64,000 nt of DNA from Streptococcus sp. 2342. GTDB taxonomy: Bacteria; Bacillota; Bacilli; Lactobacillales; Streptococcaceae. Under the pieces are notes generated by a model. The model was not told where the DNA came from. It saw only the letters and a program-made list of their open reading frames with translations, and ran no database searches. The DNA lies in contig NZ_VMLR01000001.1 in the NCBI RefSeq assembly GCF_013276795.1, positions 173,353 through 237,352 on the forward strand. The letters run 5' to 3'. The position numbers and the translations under genes are program-made. Positions 55,148 through 64,000 of this stretch are shown one piece after another. Numbering within the stretch: the stretch's first letter is position 1; every line of letters starts with the position of its first letter.

Positions 55148-57136
55148 CTAATCCAACGCCTTGACTTCCAGCATCATATCACGAATCTGAGCTGCTAGTT
55201 CAAAGTCAAGCACTTCGACGGCTTCTTGCATTTGTTTTTCCAGTTTCTTAACAAGTTCTTTGCGTTCTTGTTTGTTGAGACTATTGATATCGACCTCTTT
55301 TTCTTCTTCCTTAGCAACTGCCTTGGTCACGGCAATCAGGTCACGGATTTCTTTCTTGATTGTCTGAGGCACAATACCGTGTTCTTCATTATAAGCCATC
55401 TGGATTTTGCGACGGCGGGCCGTTTCATCGATAGCACGTTGCATAGACTGGGTCACAGTGTCCGCATACATAATGACATGTCCCTCACTATTACGAGCAG
55501 CACGACCAATGGTCTGGATGAGTCCACGCTCGTTACGAAGGAAACCTTCTTTGTCAGCATCGAGAATGGCAACTAAGCTTACCTCAGGAACGTCAATCCC
55601 TTCACGGAGGAGGTTGATTCCGACCAAGACATCAAAGACACCCAAACGCAGGTCACGGATAATCTCTGTCCGCTCTAAAGTCTTGATATCCGAGTGCATG
55701 TACTTGACCTTGATGCCCATTTCCTTGAAGTAGTCGGTTAAGTCCTCTGCCATTTTCTTGGTCAAAGTGGTGATAAAGGTACGCTCATTTTTCTCAACAC
55801 GGGCATTGATTTCACCTAAGAGGTCATCAATCTGTCCCATAGTCGGACGAACTTCCACCTCAGGATCCAAGAGTCCCGTTGGACGAATGATTTGCTCAAT
55901 CACTGTCTCAGTCTGTTCATTTTCATAGTCACCAGGTGTCGCTGAAACGTAAACAATCTGATGGACATGACTCTCAAACTCCTCCCGACGGAGAGGACGA
56001 TTGTCCAAAGCTGATGGCAAGCGGAAACCATAATTCACCAGCATTTCCTTACGAGAACGGTCTCCATTGTACATGCCCTTGATTTGCCCCATGGTCATGT
56101 GGCTCTCATCAATCATAATTAAGAAATCATCTGGGAAGAAGTCGAGAAGGGTATAAGGAGGCTCACCCTCACTACGTCCATCCATGTGGCGTGAATAGTT
56201 TTCAACCCCGTTGGTGTAGCCCATCTCACGCAGCATTTCGATATCGTACTCTGTCCGTTGTTTCAAGCGCTGGGCTTCAAGCAATTTGCCTTCCTTTTCA
56301 AAGACAGCTAGTTGCTCTTCCAACTCTGCTTGAATCTTAGCAATGGCAACTTCCATGTGGTCGTCATTGGTCACAAAGTGAGTAGCTGGGAAAATCGCCA
56401 AATGATCCACTTCTCCCAATACCTGACCTGTCAGAGCTTCCACTTCACGAATACGATCAATTTCGTCTCCAAAAAATTCTACTCGAAAGGCATGCTCATC
56501 ACGGGAAGCTGGGAAAATCTCCACCACATCCCCACGCACACGAAATCTTCCCCGTTGGAAATCAATATCATTACGTTCAAACTGGATGTCAACTAATTCA
56601 TTCAAGAGTTTATCACGAGAAATTTCAAGACCTGGACGCAGACTCACAACACTGTCAGCGTATTCCTTGGGCGAACCCAAACCATAGATACAAGAGACAG
56701 AAGCCACGACGATAACATCGTTACGCTCAAGAAGGGCTGAAGTAGCTGAGTGGCGGAGCTTGTCAATCTCGTCATTGACAGAACTATCCTTCTCAATATA
56801 GGTATCACTAGAAGGGACATAGGCCTCAGGTTGGTAATAATCATAGTAAGACACAAAGTACTCAACAGCATTCTCAGGGAAAAATTCCTTAAACTCCCCA
56901 TAAAGTTGTCCTGCCAGAGTTTTATTGTGGGCAATGACCAGAGTTGGTTTACTGACTTTAGAAATGACCTGACTCATGGTATAGGTCTTCCCTGTTCCGG
57001 TCGCCCCCATCAGAATCTGAGCTTTTTCTCCACCCTCGATATTATCAACCAACTGCTCGATAGCTTGGGGTTGATCTCCTGATGGTTGATATTTTGATAC
57101 TAGTTTAAATTGATTATCTGTAATGCGATTGATCAT
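55148..57136 (-). CDS. uvrB: Excinuclease ABC subunit B
   Basis: 662-residue DNA damage verification helicase of nucleotide excision repair. Walker [15 protein letters not shown], beta-hairpin region [24 protein letters not shown]-type [10 protein letters not shown], motif [16 protein letters not shown] and [12 protein letters not shown], and the C-terminal UVR domain ([20 protein letters not shown]) that binds UvrC. GAGAGGATTCTT precedes the ATG. Confidence 0.97.
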   Translation of the reverse strand: MINRITDNQFKLVSKYQPSGDQPQAIEQLVDNIEGGEKAQILMGATGTGKTYTMSQVISKVSKPTLVIAHNKTLAGQLYGEFKEFFPENAVEYFVSYYDYYQPEAYVPSSDTYIEKDSSVNDEIDKLRHSATSALLERNDVIVVASVSCIYGLGSPKEYADSVVSLRPGLEISRDKLLNELVDIQFERNDIDFQRGRFRVRGDVVEIFPASRDEHAFRVEFFGDEIDRIREVEALTGQVLGEVDHLAIFPATHFVTNDDHMEVAIAKIQAELEEQLAVFEKEGKLLEAQRLKQRTEYDIEMLREMGYTNGVENYSRHMDGRSEGEPPYTLLDFFPDDFLIMIDESHMTMGQIKGMYNGDRSRKEMLVNYGFRLPSALDNRPLRREEFESHVHQIVYVSATPGDYENEQTETVIEQIIRPTGLLDPEVEVRPTMGQIDDLLGEINARVEKNERTFITTLTKKMAEDLTDYFKEMGIKVKYMHSDIKTLERTEIIRDLRLGVFDVLVGINLLREGIDVPEVSLVAILDADKEGFLRNERGLIQTIGRAARNSEGHVIMYADTVTQSMQRAIDETARRRKIQMAYNEEHGIVPQTIKKEIRDLIAVTKAVAKEEEKEVDINSLNKQERKELVKKLEKQMQEAVEVLDFELAAQIRDMMLEVKALD

Positions 57137-57212
57137 AAGAATCCTCTCTCGATGTGCTATTCCTATTTTAGCATACTTGTAGCATTTTCACGAAGAAAAG
57201 GACGGACCGAAG

Positions 57213-58166
57213 TCACATCCTTTCATTTTCTTTCTTTAATTGATAAGCGAGATAAAGAATCAGCACAAACAAAATAATACTGGACACGATGGAACCCTCA
57301 ATACCAAAAGACCCACCAGAAAGCCAGTCTTGATTGCCTTGTGGAGTAAATTTCATGATTGAGGTTCCTGAAGACTGACCACTAACTAATACTCCAAAGA
57401 GGTTTCCCTGTGCGAAATTCCAAGCTCCATGAATACCACCTATACCCCATATAGTATCTGTTTTAAGAAGATATAGGGACATGGCAACTCCGAATAAAAA
57501 GAGATCAATTGCAGATAAGAAAGTTATGCCTGGATTTCCTAAATGAAGTAAGGTAAAGAGACTACTAGATATGATAATAGCGACTTTAAGATTAGTTCTC
57601 TTAGCCAATTGTGGAATCAGCCAAGCACGAGTAACCAATTCTTCTGCCGTTCCTTGTAAAATCCAAAAAGGTATTGTAAATAAAGTAAAAGCTAGCGAAT
57701 AAGTATCCAAGTGAATGGAGTCAAATTGATACTGCCCCAACACTACTAGTCCAGCCAAAGCAAGTATAAAGAGGGATAGACCAAGACCGTATCCTTTAAA
57801 TAAGGCACTTAAAAAATTTTCTTTATAGAATCCCAAGGTTCGAATCGGTCTTTTCTCTACTTTTCTAGTCCATCTAAACACAGTTAAGATGATAAAACCA
57901 AAGGACAATAATTCAAATATTAAATGGATGTCACTTGTTTTATCAGATAAATTCTGAAATAACATTTGAAGGAAATCTGCAATTCTTTGACCACCCATAC
58001 CAAGATTGCCAAATAGCCCGATCAATGCTAAAAAACTAAGGCCAAAAAATAGAGAAGATATGAACTCAGATATATAGACGAAAAATAGAGCTAACAAGGG
58101 GCTTGTGTAAATGTTTAAACTCATTTTTGAAGTTTGGAAGTCTTTAAATATTCTTTTGTTCTTCAT
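57213..58166 (-). CDS. CPBP family intramembrane metalloprotease
   Basis: 317-residue membrane protein with about eight helices. CPBP motifs: GTAEELVTRAWLIPQLAKR (EExxxR), the histidine in SLFTLLHLGNPG and GGIHGAWNFAQGN. The start at 58166 is chosen because GAGG is eight bases upstream; the longer frame from 58268 overlaps the divergent glnHP promoter region. Not closely similar to the shorter CPBP protein at 4726. Substrate unknown. Confidence 0.87.
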   Translation of the reverse strand: MKNKRIFKDFQTSKMSLNIYTSPLLALFFVYISEFISSLFFGLSFLALIGLFGNLGMGGQRIADFLQMLFQNLSDKTSDIHLIFELLSFGFIILTVFRWTRKVEKRPIRTLGFYKENFLSALFKGYGLGLSLFILALAGLVVLGQYQFDSIHLDTYSLAFTLFTIPFWILQGTAEELVTRAWLIPQLAKRTNLKVAIIISSSLFTLLHLGNPGITFLSAIDLFLFGVAMSLYLLKTDTIWGIGGIHGAWNFAQGNLFGVLVSGQSSGTSIMKFTPQGNQDWLSGGSFGIEGSIVSSIILFVLILYLAYQLKKENERM

Positions 58167-58282
58167 ATCTCTGTCCTCTTTTCTTCTATTATATACTATT
58201 ATTATAGCACTTTGTGGTAGCAGTTCAAGAAAGAAAGAAAAGAAAAACAATGTTACATTTTCTGACACAAAAATATAAAAAT

Positions 58283-58311
58283 TTGCCTTTTTTTACTTTT
58301 TCTGATATAAT
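58283..58311 (+). promoter_or_regulatory. Promoter of glnHP-glnQ
   Basis: TTGCCT (58283-58288), 17 bases, TATAAT (58306-58311) preceded by TGA as an extended -10; 29 bases upstream of the start codon. Confidence 0.7.
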
Positions 58312-58340
58312 AGAAAAATATTCGGAAAAGGAGACTAAAA

Positions 58341-60506
58341 ATGAAGAAAAAATTTCTAGCATTTTTGCTAATTTTATTCCCAATTTTCTCATTAGGTATT
58401 GCAAAAGCAGAGACGATTAAGATTGTGTCTGATACCGCCTATGCACCTTTTGAGTTTAAAGATTCAGATCAAACTTATAAAGGAATTGATGTTGACATTA
58501 TTAACAAAGTCGCAGAGATTAAAGGATGGAATATTCAGATGTCCTATCCTGGATTTGATGCAGCGGTCAATGCGGTTCAAGCTGGTCAAGCTGACGCTAT
58601 CATGGCAGGGATGACAAAGACGAAAGAACGTGAAAAAGTCTTCACCATGTCTGATACTTACTATGATACAAAAGTTGTCATTGCAACTACAAAGGCACAC
58701 AAAATTAGCAAGTACGACCAATTAACTGGCAAAACTGTTGGTGTTAAAAACGGAACAGCCGCTCAACGTTTCCTTGAAACAATCAAAGATAAATACGGCT
58801 TCACTATTAAAACATTTGACACTGGTGATTTGATGAACAACAGCTTGAGTGCTGGTGCCATCGATGCCATGATGGATGACAAACCTGTTATAGAGTATGC
58901 CATTAACCAAGGGCAAGACCTCCATATTGAAATGGATGGGGAAGCTGTAGGTAGCTTTGCTTTCGGTGTTAAAAAAGGAAGCAAATACGAGCACCTAGTT
59001 ACTGAATTTAACCAAGCCTTGGCTGAAATGAAAAAAGATGGTAGTCTTGATAAAATCATTAAGAAATGGACTGCTTCATCATCTTCAGCAGTGCCAACTA
59101 CAACTACTCTAGCAGGATTAAAAGCCATTCCTGTTAAAGCTAAATACATTATTGCCAGCGATTCTTCTTTTGCACCTTTTGTTTTCCAAAACTCAAGTAA
59201 CCAATTTACTGGTATTGATATGGAATTGATTAAGGCAATCGCTAAAGACCAAGGTTTTGAAATTGAAATCACCAACCCTGGTTTCGATGCTGCTATCAGT
59301 GCTGTTCAAGCTGGACAAGCTGATGGTATCATTGCTGGTATGTCTGTCACAGATGCTCGTAAGGCAACTTTTGACTTCTCAGAATCCTACTACACTGCCA
59401 ATACTATCCTTGGTGTCAAAGAATCAAGCACCATTGCTTCTTATGAAGATTTAAAAGGGAAGACAGTTGGTGTTAAAAACGGAACGGCTTCTCAAACCTT
59501 CCTAACAGAAAATCAAAGCAAATACGGCTACAAAATCAAAACCTTCGCTGATGGTTCATCAATGTATGACAGTTTAAATACTGGTGCCATCGATGCGGTT
59601 ATGGATGATGAGCCTGTTCTCAAATATTCTATCAGCCAAGGACAAAAATTGAAAACTCCAATCGCTGGAACTCCAATCGGTGAAACAGCCTTTGCCGTTA
59701 AAAAAGGATCAAATCCAGAACTGATTGAAATGTTCAATAACGGACTTGCAAACCTTAAAGCAAACGGAGAATTCCAAAAGATTCTTGACAAATACCTAGC
59801 TAGTGAGTCATCAACTGCTTCAACAAGCACTGTTGACGAAACAACTATCTGGGGCTTGCTTCAAAACAACTACAAACAGCTCCTTAGTGGCCTTGGTATC
59901 ACTCTTGCTCTAGCTCTTATCTCATTTGCTATTGCCATTGTCATCGGGATTATCTTCGGTATGTTTAGTGTCAGCCCCTACAAATCTCTTCGTGTGATCT
60001 CTGAGATTTTCGTTGATGTCATTCGTGGTATCCCATTGATGATTCTTGCAGCCTTCATCTTCTGGGGAATTCCAAATTTCATCGAGTCTATCACAGGACA
60101 ACAAAGTCCAATTAACGACTTTGTAGCTGGTACCATTGCCCTATCGCTCAATGCGGCTGCTTATATCGCTGAGATCGTTCGTGGTGGTATTCAGGCTGTT
60201 CCGGTTGGTCAAATGGAAGCCAGCCGAAGCTTGGGTATCTCTTATGGAAAAACCATGCGTAAGATTATCTTGCCACAAGCAACTAAATTGATGTTGCCAA
60301 ACTTTGTTAACCAATTCGTTATCGCTCTTAAAGATACAACCATCGTATCTGCTATCGGTTTGGTTGAACTCTTCCAAACTGGCAAGATTATCATCGCCCG
60401 TAACTACCAAAGTTTCAAGATGTATGCAATCCTTGCTATCTTCTATCTTGTAATTATCACACTTTTGACTAAACTAGCGAAACGCTTAGAAAAGAGGATT
60501 CGTTAA
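58341..60506 (+). CDS. glnHP: Glutamine ABC transporter, tandem substrate-binding domains fused to permease
   Basis: 721 residues: signal peptide ([18 protein letters not shown]), a first family-3 binding domain at about 25-250 ([20 protein letters not shown]), a second at about 263-485 ([20 protein letters not shown]), and a HisM-type permease at about 500-715 with the EAA loop [20 protein letters not shown]. The two binding domains share [29 protein letters not shown]-type motifs. Fused GlnH-GlnP proteins are usual in streptococci and lactococci; substrate is glutamine and glutamate-like amino acids. GGAGACTAAAA precedes ATG; glnQ starts at the last base of its stop. Confidence 0.94.
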   Translation: MKKKFLAFLLILFPIFSLGIAKAETIKIVSDTAYAPFEFKDSDQTYKGIDVDIINKVAEIKGWNIQMSYPGFDAAVNAVQAGQADAIMAGMTKTKEREKVFTMSDTYYDTKVVIATTKAHKISKYDQLTGKTVGVKNGTAAQRFLETIKDKYGFTIKTFDTGDLMNNSLSAGAIDAMMDDKPVIEYAINQGQDLHIEMDGEAVGSFAFGVKKGSKYEHLVTEFNQALAEMKKDGSLDKIIKKWTASSSSAVPTTTTLAGLKAIPVKAKYIIASDSSFAPFVFQNSSNQFTGIDMELIKAIAKDQGFEIEITNPGFDAAISAVQAGQADGIIAGMSVTDARKATFDFSESYYTANTILGVKESSTIASYEDLKGKTVGVKNGTASQTFLTENQSKYGYKIKTFADGSSMYDSLNTGAIDAVMDDEPVLKYSISQGQKLKTPIAGTPIGETAFAVKKGSNPELIEMFNNGLANLKANGEFQKILDKYLASESSTASTSTVDETTIWGLLQNNYKQLLSGLGITLALALISFAIAIVIGIIFGMFSVSPYKSLRVISEIFVDVIRGIPLMILAAFIFWGIPNFIESITGQQSPINDFVAGTIALSLNAAAYIAEIVRGGIQAVPVGQMEASRSLGISYGKTMRKIILPQATKLMLPNFVNQFVIALKDTTIVSAIGLVELFQTGKIIIARNYQSFKMYAILAIFYLVIITLLTKLAKRLEKRIR

Positions 60507-61246
60507 TGGCAAAATTAAAAATTGATGTAAATGATTTACACAAAAGCTACGGAAAAAATGAAGTTTTAAAAGGAATTACGACCAAGTTCTATGAAGGAGA
60601 TGTTGTTTGTATCATTGGTCCTTCAGGTTCTGGTAAGTCAACTTTCCTTCGTAGCCTAAATCTTTTGGAAGAAGTTACTAGCGGTCACATCACTGTGAAC
60701 GGTTATGACTTAACTGAAAAAACAACCAACGTTGACCACGTCCGTGAAAATATCGGAATGGTGTTCCAACACTTCAATCTCTTCCCACACATGTCTGTAT
60801 TGGACAACATCACCTTTGCTCCTATTGAGCACAAGTTGATGACTAAGGAAGAAGCTGAAAAATTGGGAATGGAATTGCTTGAAAAGGTTGGACTAGCAGA
60901 TAAAGCTAATGCTAACCCAGATAGCCTATCAGGTGGTCAAAAACAACGTGTGGCCATCGCTCGTGGACTTGCAATGAATCCAGACATCATGCTCTTTGAT
61001 GAACCAACTTCTGCCCTTGACCCTGAGATGGTTGGAGACGTACTAAACGTTATGAAGGAATTGGCTGAGCAAGGCATGACCATGATTATCGTAACCCATG
61101 AGATGGGATTTGCTCGTCAGGTTGCCAACCGCGTTATCTTTACTGCAGATGGCGAGTTCCTTGAAGACGGAACACCTGATCAAATCTTTGACAACCCACA
61201 ACACCCACGTCTGAAAGATTTCTTGGATAAGGTCTTAAACGTCTAA
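60506..61246 (+). CDS. glnQ: Glutamine ABC transporter ATP-binding protein
   Basis: 246-residue polar amino-acid ATPase. Walker [20 protein letters not shown]-loop [13 protein letters not shown], signature [15 protein letters not shown], Walker [14 protein letters not shown]-loop [13 protein letters not shown]. Its ATG overlaps the glnHP stop (TAATG), so it is translationally coupled to its transporter partner. Confidence 0.96.
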   Translation: MAKLKIDVNDLHKSYGKNEVLKGITTKFYEGDVVCIIGPSGSGKSTFLRSLNLLEEVTSGHITVNGYDLTEKTTNVDHVRENIGMVFQHFNLFPHMSVLDNITFAPIEHKLMTKEEAEKLGMELLEKVGLADKANANPDSLSGGQKQRVAIARGLAMNPDIMLFDEPTSALDPEMVGDVLNVMKELAEQGMTMIIVTHEMGFARQVANRVIFTADGEFLEDGTPDQIFDNPQHPRLKDFLDKVLNV

Positions 61247-61250
61247 ACTC

Positions 61251-61279
61251 AAACTGTAAGGATTTCCTTGCAGTTTTTT
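61251..61279 (+). terminator. Terminator of glnHP-glnQ
   Basis: ACTGTAAGG-ATTT-CCTTGCAGT followed by seven T. Confidence 0.85.
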
Positions 61280-61319
61280 TCTATCTCGTATTGGATTTTT
61301 TGATTTTTCGGAAAATTAT

Positions 61320-61327
61320 GTTAGAAT
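61320..61327 (+). promoter_or_regulatory. Extended -10 promoter of zwf
   Basis: TGTTAGAAT is an extended -10 box about 70 bases before zwf. The leader contains a small GAGG/CCTC stem and CTAGCAAGACTAG, which may be only local pairing. Confidence 0.5.
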
Positions 61328-61396
61328 TAAGTTTATGAAATGAGGTTTCCTCATACCTAGCAAGACTAGGAATAAAAATAGAAATTAGGTAGCTAG

Positions 61397-62884
61397 ATGT
61401 CATCTAAGGTTATTGTTACAATTTTCGGTGCGAGTGGAGACCTGGCTAAACGCAAGCTCTACCCTTCCCTATTTAGACTATATAAATCCGGCAATCTTTC
61501 CGAGCACTTTGCTGTCATTGGAACTGCCCGTCGTCCTTGGAGTAAGGAATATTTTGAATCTGTTGTAGTCGAATCGATCCTTGATTTGGCAGATAGTACC
61601 GAACAGGCTCAAGAATTCGCTAGCCACTTCTACTATCAAAGTCATGATGTCAATGATACGGAACACTACATTGCTTTGCGTCAATTGCAGGCTGAACTAA
61701 ATGACAAGTACCAAGCTGAACACAACAAGCTCTTCTTCTTGTCTATGGCACCTCAGTTCTTTGGAACTATCGCCAAACACCTCAAGTCTGAAAACATTGT
61801 GGATGGTAAAGGTTTTGAACGCTTAATCGTTGAAAAACCATTTGGTACAGATTATGCAACTGCAAGCAAGTTGAATGACGAACTCTTGGCAACATTTAAC
61901 GAAGAACAAATTTTCCGTATCGACCATTATCTTGGTAAGGAAATGATCCAAAGTATCTTTGCAGTTCGCTTTGCAAACCTGATTTTTGAAAATGTTTGGA
62001 ACAAGGATTTTATCGACAATGTTCAAATTACCTTTGCAGAGCGCTTGGGTGTAGAAGAACGTGGTGGCTACTATGACCAATCTGGTGCCCTCCGTGATAT
62101 GGTACAAAACCATACTTTGCAACTTCTTTCTCTTCTTGCCATGGATAAGCCAGCAAGCTTCACAAAAGACGAGATCCGTGCCGAAAAGATTAAGGTCTTT
62201 AAAAACCTCTATCATCCAACGGATGAAGAGCTTAAAGAACACTTTATCCGTGGTCAATACCGTTCAGGTAAGATTGATGGCATGAAATATATCTCTTATC
62301 GTAGCGAGCCAAATGTGAATCCAGAATCTACAACTGAAACCTTTGCATCTGGTGCCTTCTTTGTGGACAGTGATCGCTTCCGTGGTGTTCCTTTCTTCTT
62401 CCGCACTGGTAAACGTCTGACTGAAAAAGGAACTCATGTCAACATCGTCTTTAAACAAATGGACTCTATCTTTGGAGAACCACTTGCTCCAAACATTTTG
62501 ACCATCTATATCCAACCAACAGAAGGCTTCTCTCTTAGCCTAAATGGGAAGCAAGTAGGAGAAGAATTTAACTTGGCTCCTAACTCACTTGATTACCGTA
62601 CAGATGCGACTGCAACTGGTGCTTCTCCAGAACCATACGAAAAATTGATTTATGACGTCTTAAATAACAACTCAACAAACTTTAGCCACTGGGATGAAGT
62701 TGGTGCGTCATGGAAATTGATTGACCGTATCGAAGAACTCTGGGCTGAAAATGGTGCCCCACTTCATGACTATAAAGCTGGAAGCATGGGACCTCAAGCA
62801 AGCTTTGACTTACTTGAAAAATTCGGTGCCAAATGGACTTGGCAACCAGATATCGCCTATCGTCAAGATGGTCGTTTAGAATAA
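61397..62884 (+). CDS. zwf: Glucose-6-phosphate 1-dehydrogenase
   Basis: First enzyme of the oxidative pentose phosphate pathway, producing NADPH. The NADP fingerprint is TIFGASGDLAKRKLYPSLF, the active-site peptide RIDHYLGKEMIQ with catalytic histidine nearby, and EKPFGTD supplies the substrate lysine. 495 residues, full length. The ribosome site AGGTAGCTAG is close to the ATG. Monocistronic, convergent with ftsY. Confidence 0.97.
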   Translation: MSSKVIVTIFGASGDLAKRKLYPSLFRLYKSGNLSEHFAVIGTARRPWSKEYFESVVVESILDLADSTEQAQEFASHFYYQSHDVNDTEHYIALRQLQAELNDKYQAEHNKLFFLSMAPQFFGTIAKHLKSENIVDGKGFERLIVEKPFGTDYATASKLNDELLATFNEEQIFRIDHYLGKEMIQSIFAVRFANLIFENVWNKDFIDNVQITFAERLGVEERGGYYDQSGALRDMVQNHTLQLLSLLAMDKPASFTKDEIRAEKIKVFKNLYHPTDEELKEHFIRGQYRSGKIDGMKYISYRSEPNVNPESTTETFASGAFFVDSDRFRGVPFFFRTGKRLTEKGTHVNIVFKQMDSIFGEPLAPNILTIYIQPTEGFSLSLNGKQVGEEFNLAPNSLDYRTDATATGASPEPYEKLIYDVLNNNSTNFSHWDEVGASWKLIDRIEELWAENGAPLHDYKAGSMGPQASFDLLEKFGAKWTWQPDIAYRQDGRLE

Positions 62885-62922
62885 AAAAATTTCCTGCAAG
62901 TTTGTATCTTGCAGGATTTTTG
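62885..62922. terminator. Bidirectional terminator between zwf and ftsY
   Basis: CCTGCAAG-TTTGTAT-CTTGCAGG with A7 before and T5 after. Confidence 0.88.
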
Positions 62923-62929
62923 CTTCTGA

Positions 62930-64000
62930 TTAGATTAAGCCTTCCAAGAGACCCTTCATAAAGTTTTCTGAGTTAAACTCTCCAATATCATCTATTTTTT
63001 CACCAAAACCAATCAATTTTACAGGAATATTGAGTTCTTCACGGATAGCTAGAACCACACCACCTCGAGCTGTTCCGTCAATCTTAGTCAAGACAATTCC
63101 TGTCAAAGGAGTGATTTTCGAAAATTCTTTGGCCTGTACCAGGGCATTTTGACCTGTTGATGCATCAAGTGCCAAGAAGGTTTCATGGGGTGCTTCTGGC
63201 ACAACACGTTTAATGATGCGACCAATCTTTTCCAACTCAGCCATAAGGTTTTCCTTGTTTTGCAAACGACCAGCTGTATCAATCATAAGAATATCGATAC
63301 CCTCAGCCACGGCACGTTCCATACCATCAAAAACCACACTGGCTGGGTCAGCTTTTTCAGGTCCAGTTACTACTGGAACATCAACACGACGGCCCCATTC
63401 AGCTAGCTGTGCTACTGCTCCTGCACGGAAGGTATCTGCCGCAACCAACATGACCTTCTTACCAGCTTGTTTAAAACGGTGGGCTAGTTTCCCGATAGAG
63501 GTTGTTTTCCCGACACCATTAACCCCAACAAAGAGCATGACTGTCAAGCCATCTTGGAAATGGATACTTTCATCGTAGTTGCCATCCTTTTCATACAGCT
63601 CAACCAATTTCTCAATGATGACGCGACGAAGTACGTCAGGTTTCTTGGCGTTTTCGAGCTTGGCTTCGTAGCGTAGCTCCTCAGTTAAGTTAGAAGCGAC
63701 TTGGACACCAACGTCACTCATGATCAGCAGTTCTTCCAATTCCTCGAAGAATTCTTCGTCAACAGAGCGAAAGTTAGCAAAGAAGGCGTTCAAGCGAGCA
63801 CCGAAGCCCGTACGAGTCTTCTTAAGACTGCGATCATATTTTTCCTGAACGGTTTCTTCTGCTTGAGGAGTTTCTGGTTCAAGCACTTCAGAATTATTTT
63901 CTTCCACAGCTTCTTCAAGCTCAGGGTTCTCTTCCTCTGCGACTTCTTCTTGTTGAACTTCTACAACTGGCTCTAAATTCTTATTTTCTTCAACTGTATC
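62930..64000 (-). CDS. ftsY: Signal recognition particle receptor FtsY (N terminus outside window)
   Basis: SRP GTPase docking ribosomes at the membrane. The NG domain is complete: N-domain helices (FFEELEELLIMSDVGVQVAS), G1 GVNGVGKTTSIGKLA, DTFRAGAVAQL, G3 DTAGRLQNKE, G4 TKIDGTARGG and the C-terminal GEKIDDIGEF. The frame stays open from 63907 to the right edge as an acidic Glu-rich A domain, so the gene continues outside and the GTG at 63907 is not its start. At least 357 residues are present. Confidence 0.95.
   Translation of the reverse strand, partial: DTVEENKNLEPVVEVQQEEVAEEENPELEEAVEENNSEVLEPETPQAEETVQEKYDRSLKKTRTGFGARLNAFFANFRSVDEEFFEELEELLIMSDVGVQVASNLTEELRYEAKLENAKKPDVLRRVIIEKLVELYEKDGNYDESIHFQDGLTVMLFVGVNGVGKTTSIGKLAHRFKQAGKKVMLVAADTFRAGAVAQLAEWGRRVDVPVVTGPEKADPASVVFDGMERAVAEGIDILMIDTAGRLQNKENLMAELEKIGRIIKRVVPEAPHETFLALDASTGQNALVQAKEFSKITPLTGIVLTKIDGTARGGVVLAIREELNIPVKLIGFGEKIDDIGEFNSENFMKGLLEGLI

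Noticed and set aside
61853-62257. 144-codon minus-strand open frame within zwf
   Set aside because: Antisense to a complete, well-conserved zwf; no ribosome site.

Overview
The window is chromosomal DNA of a mitis-group Streptococcus (S. pneumoniae, S. mitis or S. pseudopneumoniae). The evidence is AT-rich coding with AGGAGG-type ribosome sites, four BOX repeats in different states of decay, the end of an IS1167-like element, a pneumococcal histidine-triad (Pht) gene behind adcAII, Pmp23, a fused glutamine transporter GlnHP, and a streptococcal type II preQ1 riboswitch. Several block junctions do not follow the S. pneumoniae TIGR4 gene order as I remember it, so S. mitis or a rearranged relative is plausible.

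Layout. 1-5.7 kb: IS end, diacylglycerol kinase, a YkvI-type permease, then a decayed stretch (membrane-protein pseudogene, azlD with a nonsense codon, frameshifted AraC-type regulator, a HAD-phosphatase scrap) and a CPBP protease. 5.8-9.8 kb: zinc acquisition pair adcAII-pht behind an AdcR operator. 9.9-19.3 kb: amino-acid permease, two BOX elements and a long minus-strand cluster tdk-prfA-prmC-sua5-GNAT-glyA-ndpA-pmp23 plus a DUF1002 gene. 19.4-31.3 kb: tautomerase, mnmE, dapA, asd (preceded by a free-standing small RNA), tRNA-Thr, queT with its riboswitch, gtrA, mscL, ferrochelatase, pepT, pta, rluD-like, nadK and relQ. 31.4-41 kb: CYTH protein, prs, cysteine desulfurase cluster, rex, an amidotransferase, radC, pcrA, fhs.

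41.2-43.9 kb holds the least explained part: a translationally coupled pair of AT-rich genes of unknown function between fhs and coaB. One product is a coiled-coil/glycine-zipper protein and the other carries a nuclease-like D-x8-QxK pattern followed by a hydrophobic domain. The first gene is out of frame because of a T8 tract directly after its start codon, which makes it a candidate on/off switch, a pseudogene or a sequencing error.

44-47.3 kb: coaB-coaC-ECF substrate component (coenzyme A) and niaX-niaR (niacin uptake and its repressor, with an operator). 47.3-53.6 kb: a complete ribose operon (rbsRKDACB) inserted between niaR and mutT and flanked by 200-bp direct repeats. Each repeat contains the 3' end of niaR followed by the 3' end of mutT, so the insertion can be reconstructed. 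53.5-64 kb: mutT, GNAT, a flavodoxin-fold reductase, uvrB, a second CPBP protease, glnHP-glnQ, zwf and the C-terminal part of ftsY running off the window.
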